From Promethearchaeota archaeon (GTDB lineage Archaea; Asgardarchaeota; Lokiarchaeia; Sigynarchaeales; SOKP01), in assembly GCA_016839635.1 (NCBI GenBank), contig JAEOTV010000111.1, forward strand, positions 1 through 64,000: a stretch of 64,000 bases of DNA. The letters are read 5' to 3'. Shown here piece by piece: positions 63,588-64,000 of this stretch. Under the pieces are notes generated by a model, which saw only the letters and a program-made list of their open reading frames with translations, searched no databases and had not been told where the DNA came from. Made by a program: the position numbers and the translations under genes. Within the stretch, counting starts at the first letter, position 1. Each line of letters begins with the position of its first letter.

Positions 63588-64000
63588 TTGGGTAAACAAA
63601 TATATAGAAATAAAGGCAGTAAAGATAATATTATAATCTCAATTGCGGGAGTACATGGAGTTGGAAAAACTACTGTATTTAATCTATTCAAAAAAGATAA
63701 AAAAGTGAAAGATAACAAAAAATTCAAATTTTTTCCCGAAAGATATATAAAAAAACCTCCCTTTCCTTTTGGGTCTTCTAATAAACAAATTGGTTTCAGA
63801 AGTGAGCTCCATTTTCTTCAACAACTTATTAGACGTAACCAGAATATTGTAAATTTTGATAATATATATAATGGTAGAATTATACTTTTGGATAGAACTC
63901 CATTATGTGTCTTAATTTATTCAAAGAGTTTGAATTTAAAAGAAAAAGATTATAACCTTATTTTAGACACATACAAATCAATCGAATGGAAAGAGGATTA
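63588..64000 (+). CDS. P-loop nucleotide kinase-like protein (partial, 3' end outside)
   Basis: The first 137 codons of a P-loop protein running off the window. From TTG 63588 the frame reads MGKQIYRNKGSKDNIIISI, then the Walker A loop GVHGVGKTT (21-29). LLDRTPLC (100-107) resembles the DR-type motif of thymidylate and deoxynucleoside kinases, and KKPPFPFGS with a FRSELHFLQQL helix is consistent. It is most likely a nucleoside or nucleotide kinase of the dNK/TMK group, but the substrate is not decided from this part. Confidence 0.7.
   Translation, partial: MGKQIYRNKGSKDNIIISIAGVHGVGKTTVFNLFKKDKKVKDNKKFKFFPERYIKKPPFPFGSSNKQIGFRSELHFLQQLIRRNQNIVNFDNIYNGRIILLDRTPLCVLIYSKSLNLKEKDYNLILDTYKSIEWKED

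Noticed and set aside
1..64000. tRNA, rRNA, CRISPR array, transposase or integrase
   Set aside because: No cloverleaf T-loop consensus (the TTCGAA occurrences lie inside coding or unstructured A+T-rich DNA), no spaced direct repeats, and no transposase or integrase motifs were found by reading; a computed search could still find a split tRNA.

Overview
The window is about 64 kb of strongly A+T-rich, gene-dense DNA. It is most likely chromosomal sequence from an Asgard (Promethearchaeota) archaeon, probably close to Lokiarchaeia. Archaeal marks are the tetrahydromethanopterin C1 enzymes Ftr, Mtd and Mch, an F420-type FrhB-like oxidoreductase, the archaeal 3-dehydroquinate synthase II, archaeal GlyRS, archaemetzincin, a beta-CASP nuclease, GH57, TATA boxes and poly-T ends. 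Eukaryote-like marks are an ESCRT-III/Snf7 protein (58636-59286, minus), a Rag/Gtr GTPase with a roadblock-like tail (22801-23760, minus), a Ras/Rab-like GTPase (40821-41354), a presenilin-type protease (34859-35902), ribosomal eL33 (55062-55355), an XPD-like helicase, and a zinc-finger/PH-like/coiled-coil protein (55515-57488). I saw no rRNA, tRNA, CRISPR array, insertion sequence or phage block. Taxonomy is inferred from gene content only.

Layout. 0-14.5 kb: RNase H-fold exonuclease, lone CheY, FAD glycerol-3-phosphate dehydrogenase, AmrS-type radical SAM enzyme, C_GCAxxG_C_C protein, two TPR proteins, a B12-type radical SAM enzyme, HAD phosphatase, GNAT, a 544-residue coiled-coil protein and a 7-TM protein. 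14.5-21 kb: GlyRS, then two adjacent genes for large surface proteins anchored by membrane segments. 20.8-32 kb: divergent ftr/mtd, Rag GTPase, a purine salvage group (apt, PfkB kinase, MTA phosphorylase), beta-CASP nuclease facing a DHH/RecJ-like nuclease, mch, and an unknown protein. 32.7-42.3 kb: glycosyltransferase, archaemetzincin, presenilin, 3-hydroxyacyl-CoA dehydrogenase, winged-helix protein, alkaline-phosphatase-superfamily enzyme, FrhB-like protein, Ras-like GTPase, membrane protein. 42.3-46.7 kb: glycine cleavage operon gcvT-gcvH-gcvPA-gcvPB. 46.8-55 kb: XPD helicase, MFS transporter with a GT5 glycogen-synthase-like enzyme, RidA, M20 peptidase, secernin/C69 hydrolase. 55-64 kb: eL33, zinc-finger/PH-like protein, MetE-like protein, ESCRT-III, AroB', GH57, GRAM-like protein, zinc-ribbon/CPBP membrane protein and the start of a P-loop nucleotide kinase cut by the window edge.

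Together the genes suggest an anaerobic organism that moves C1 units on tetrahydromethanopterin, can split or make glycine through the cleavage system, recycles methylthioadenosine and adenine, and probably stores glucan (GT5 plus GH57). Most genes stand alone or in pairs, with frequent strand switches. Three small genes of 48-58 codons, two of them cysteine-rich, were found by reading the gaps (6831-6977 minus, 31951-32127 minus, 37739-37915 plus). The XPD-like gene appears to carry a one-base frameshift near its 5' end at a T run (46841-46845).
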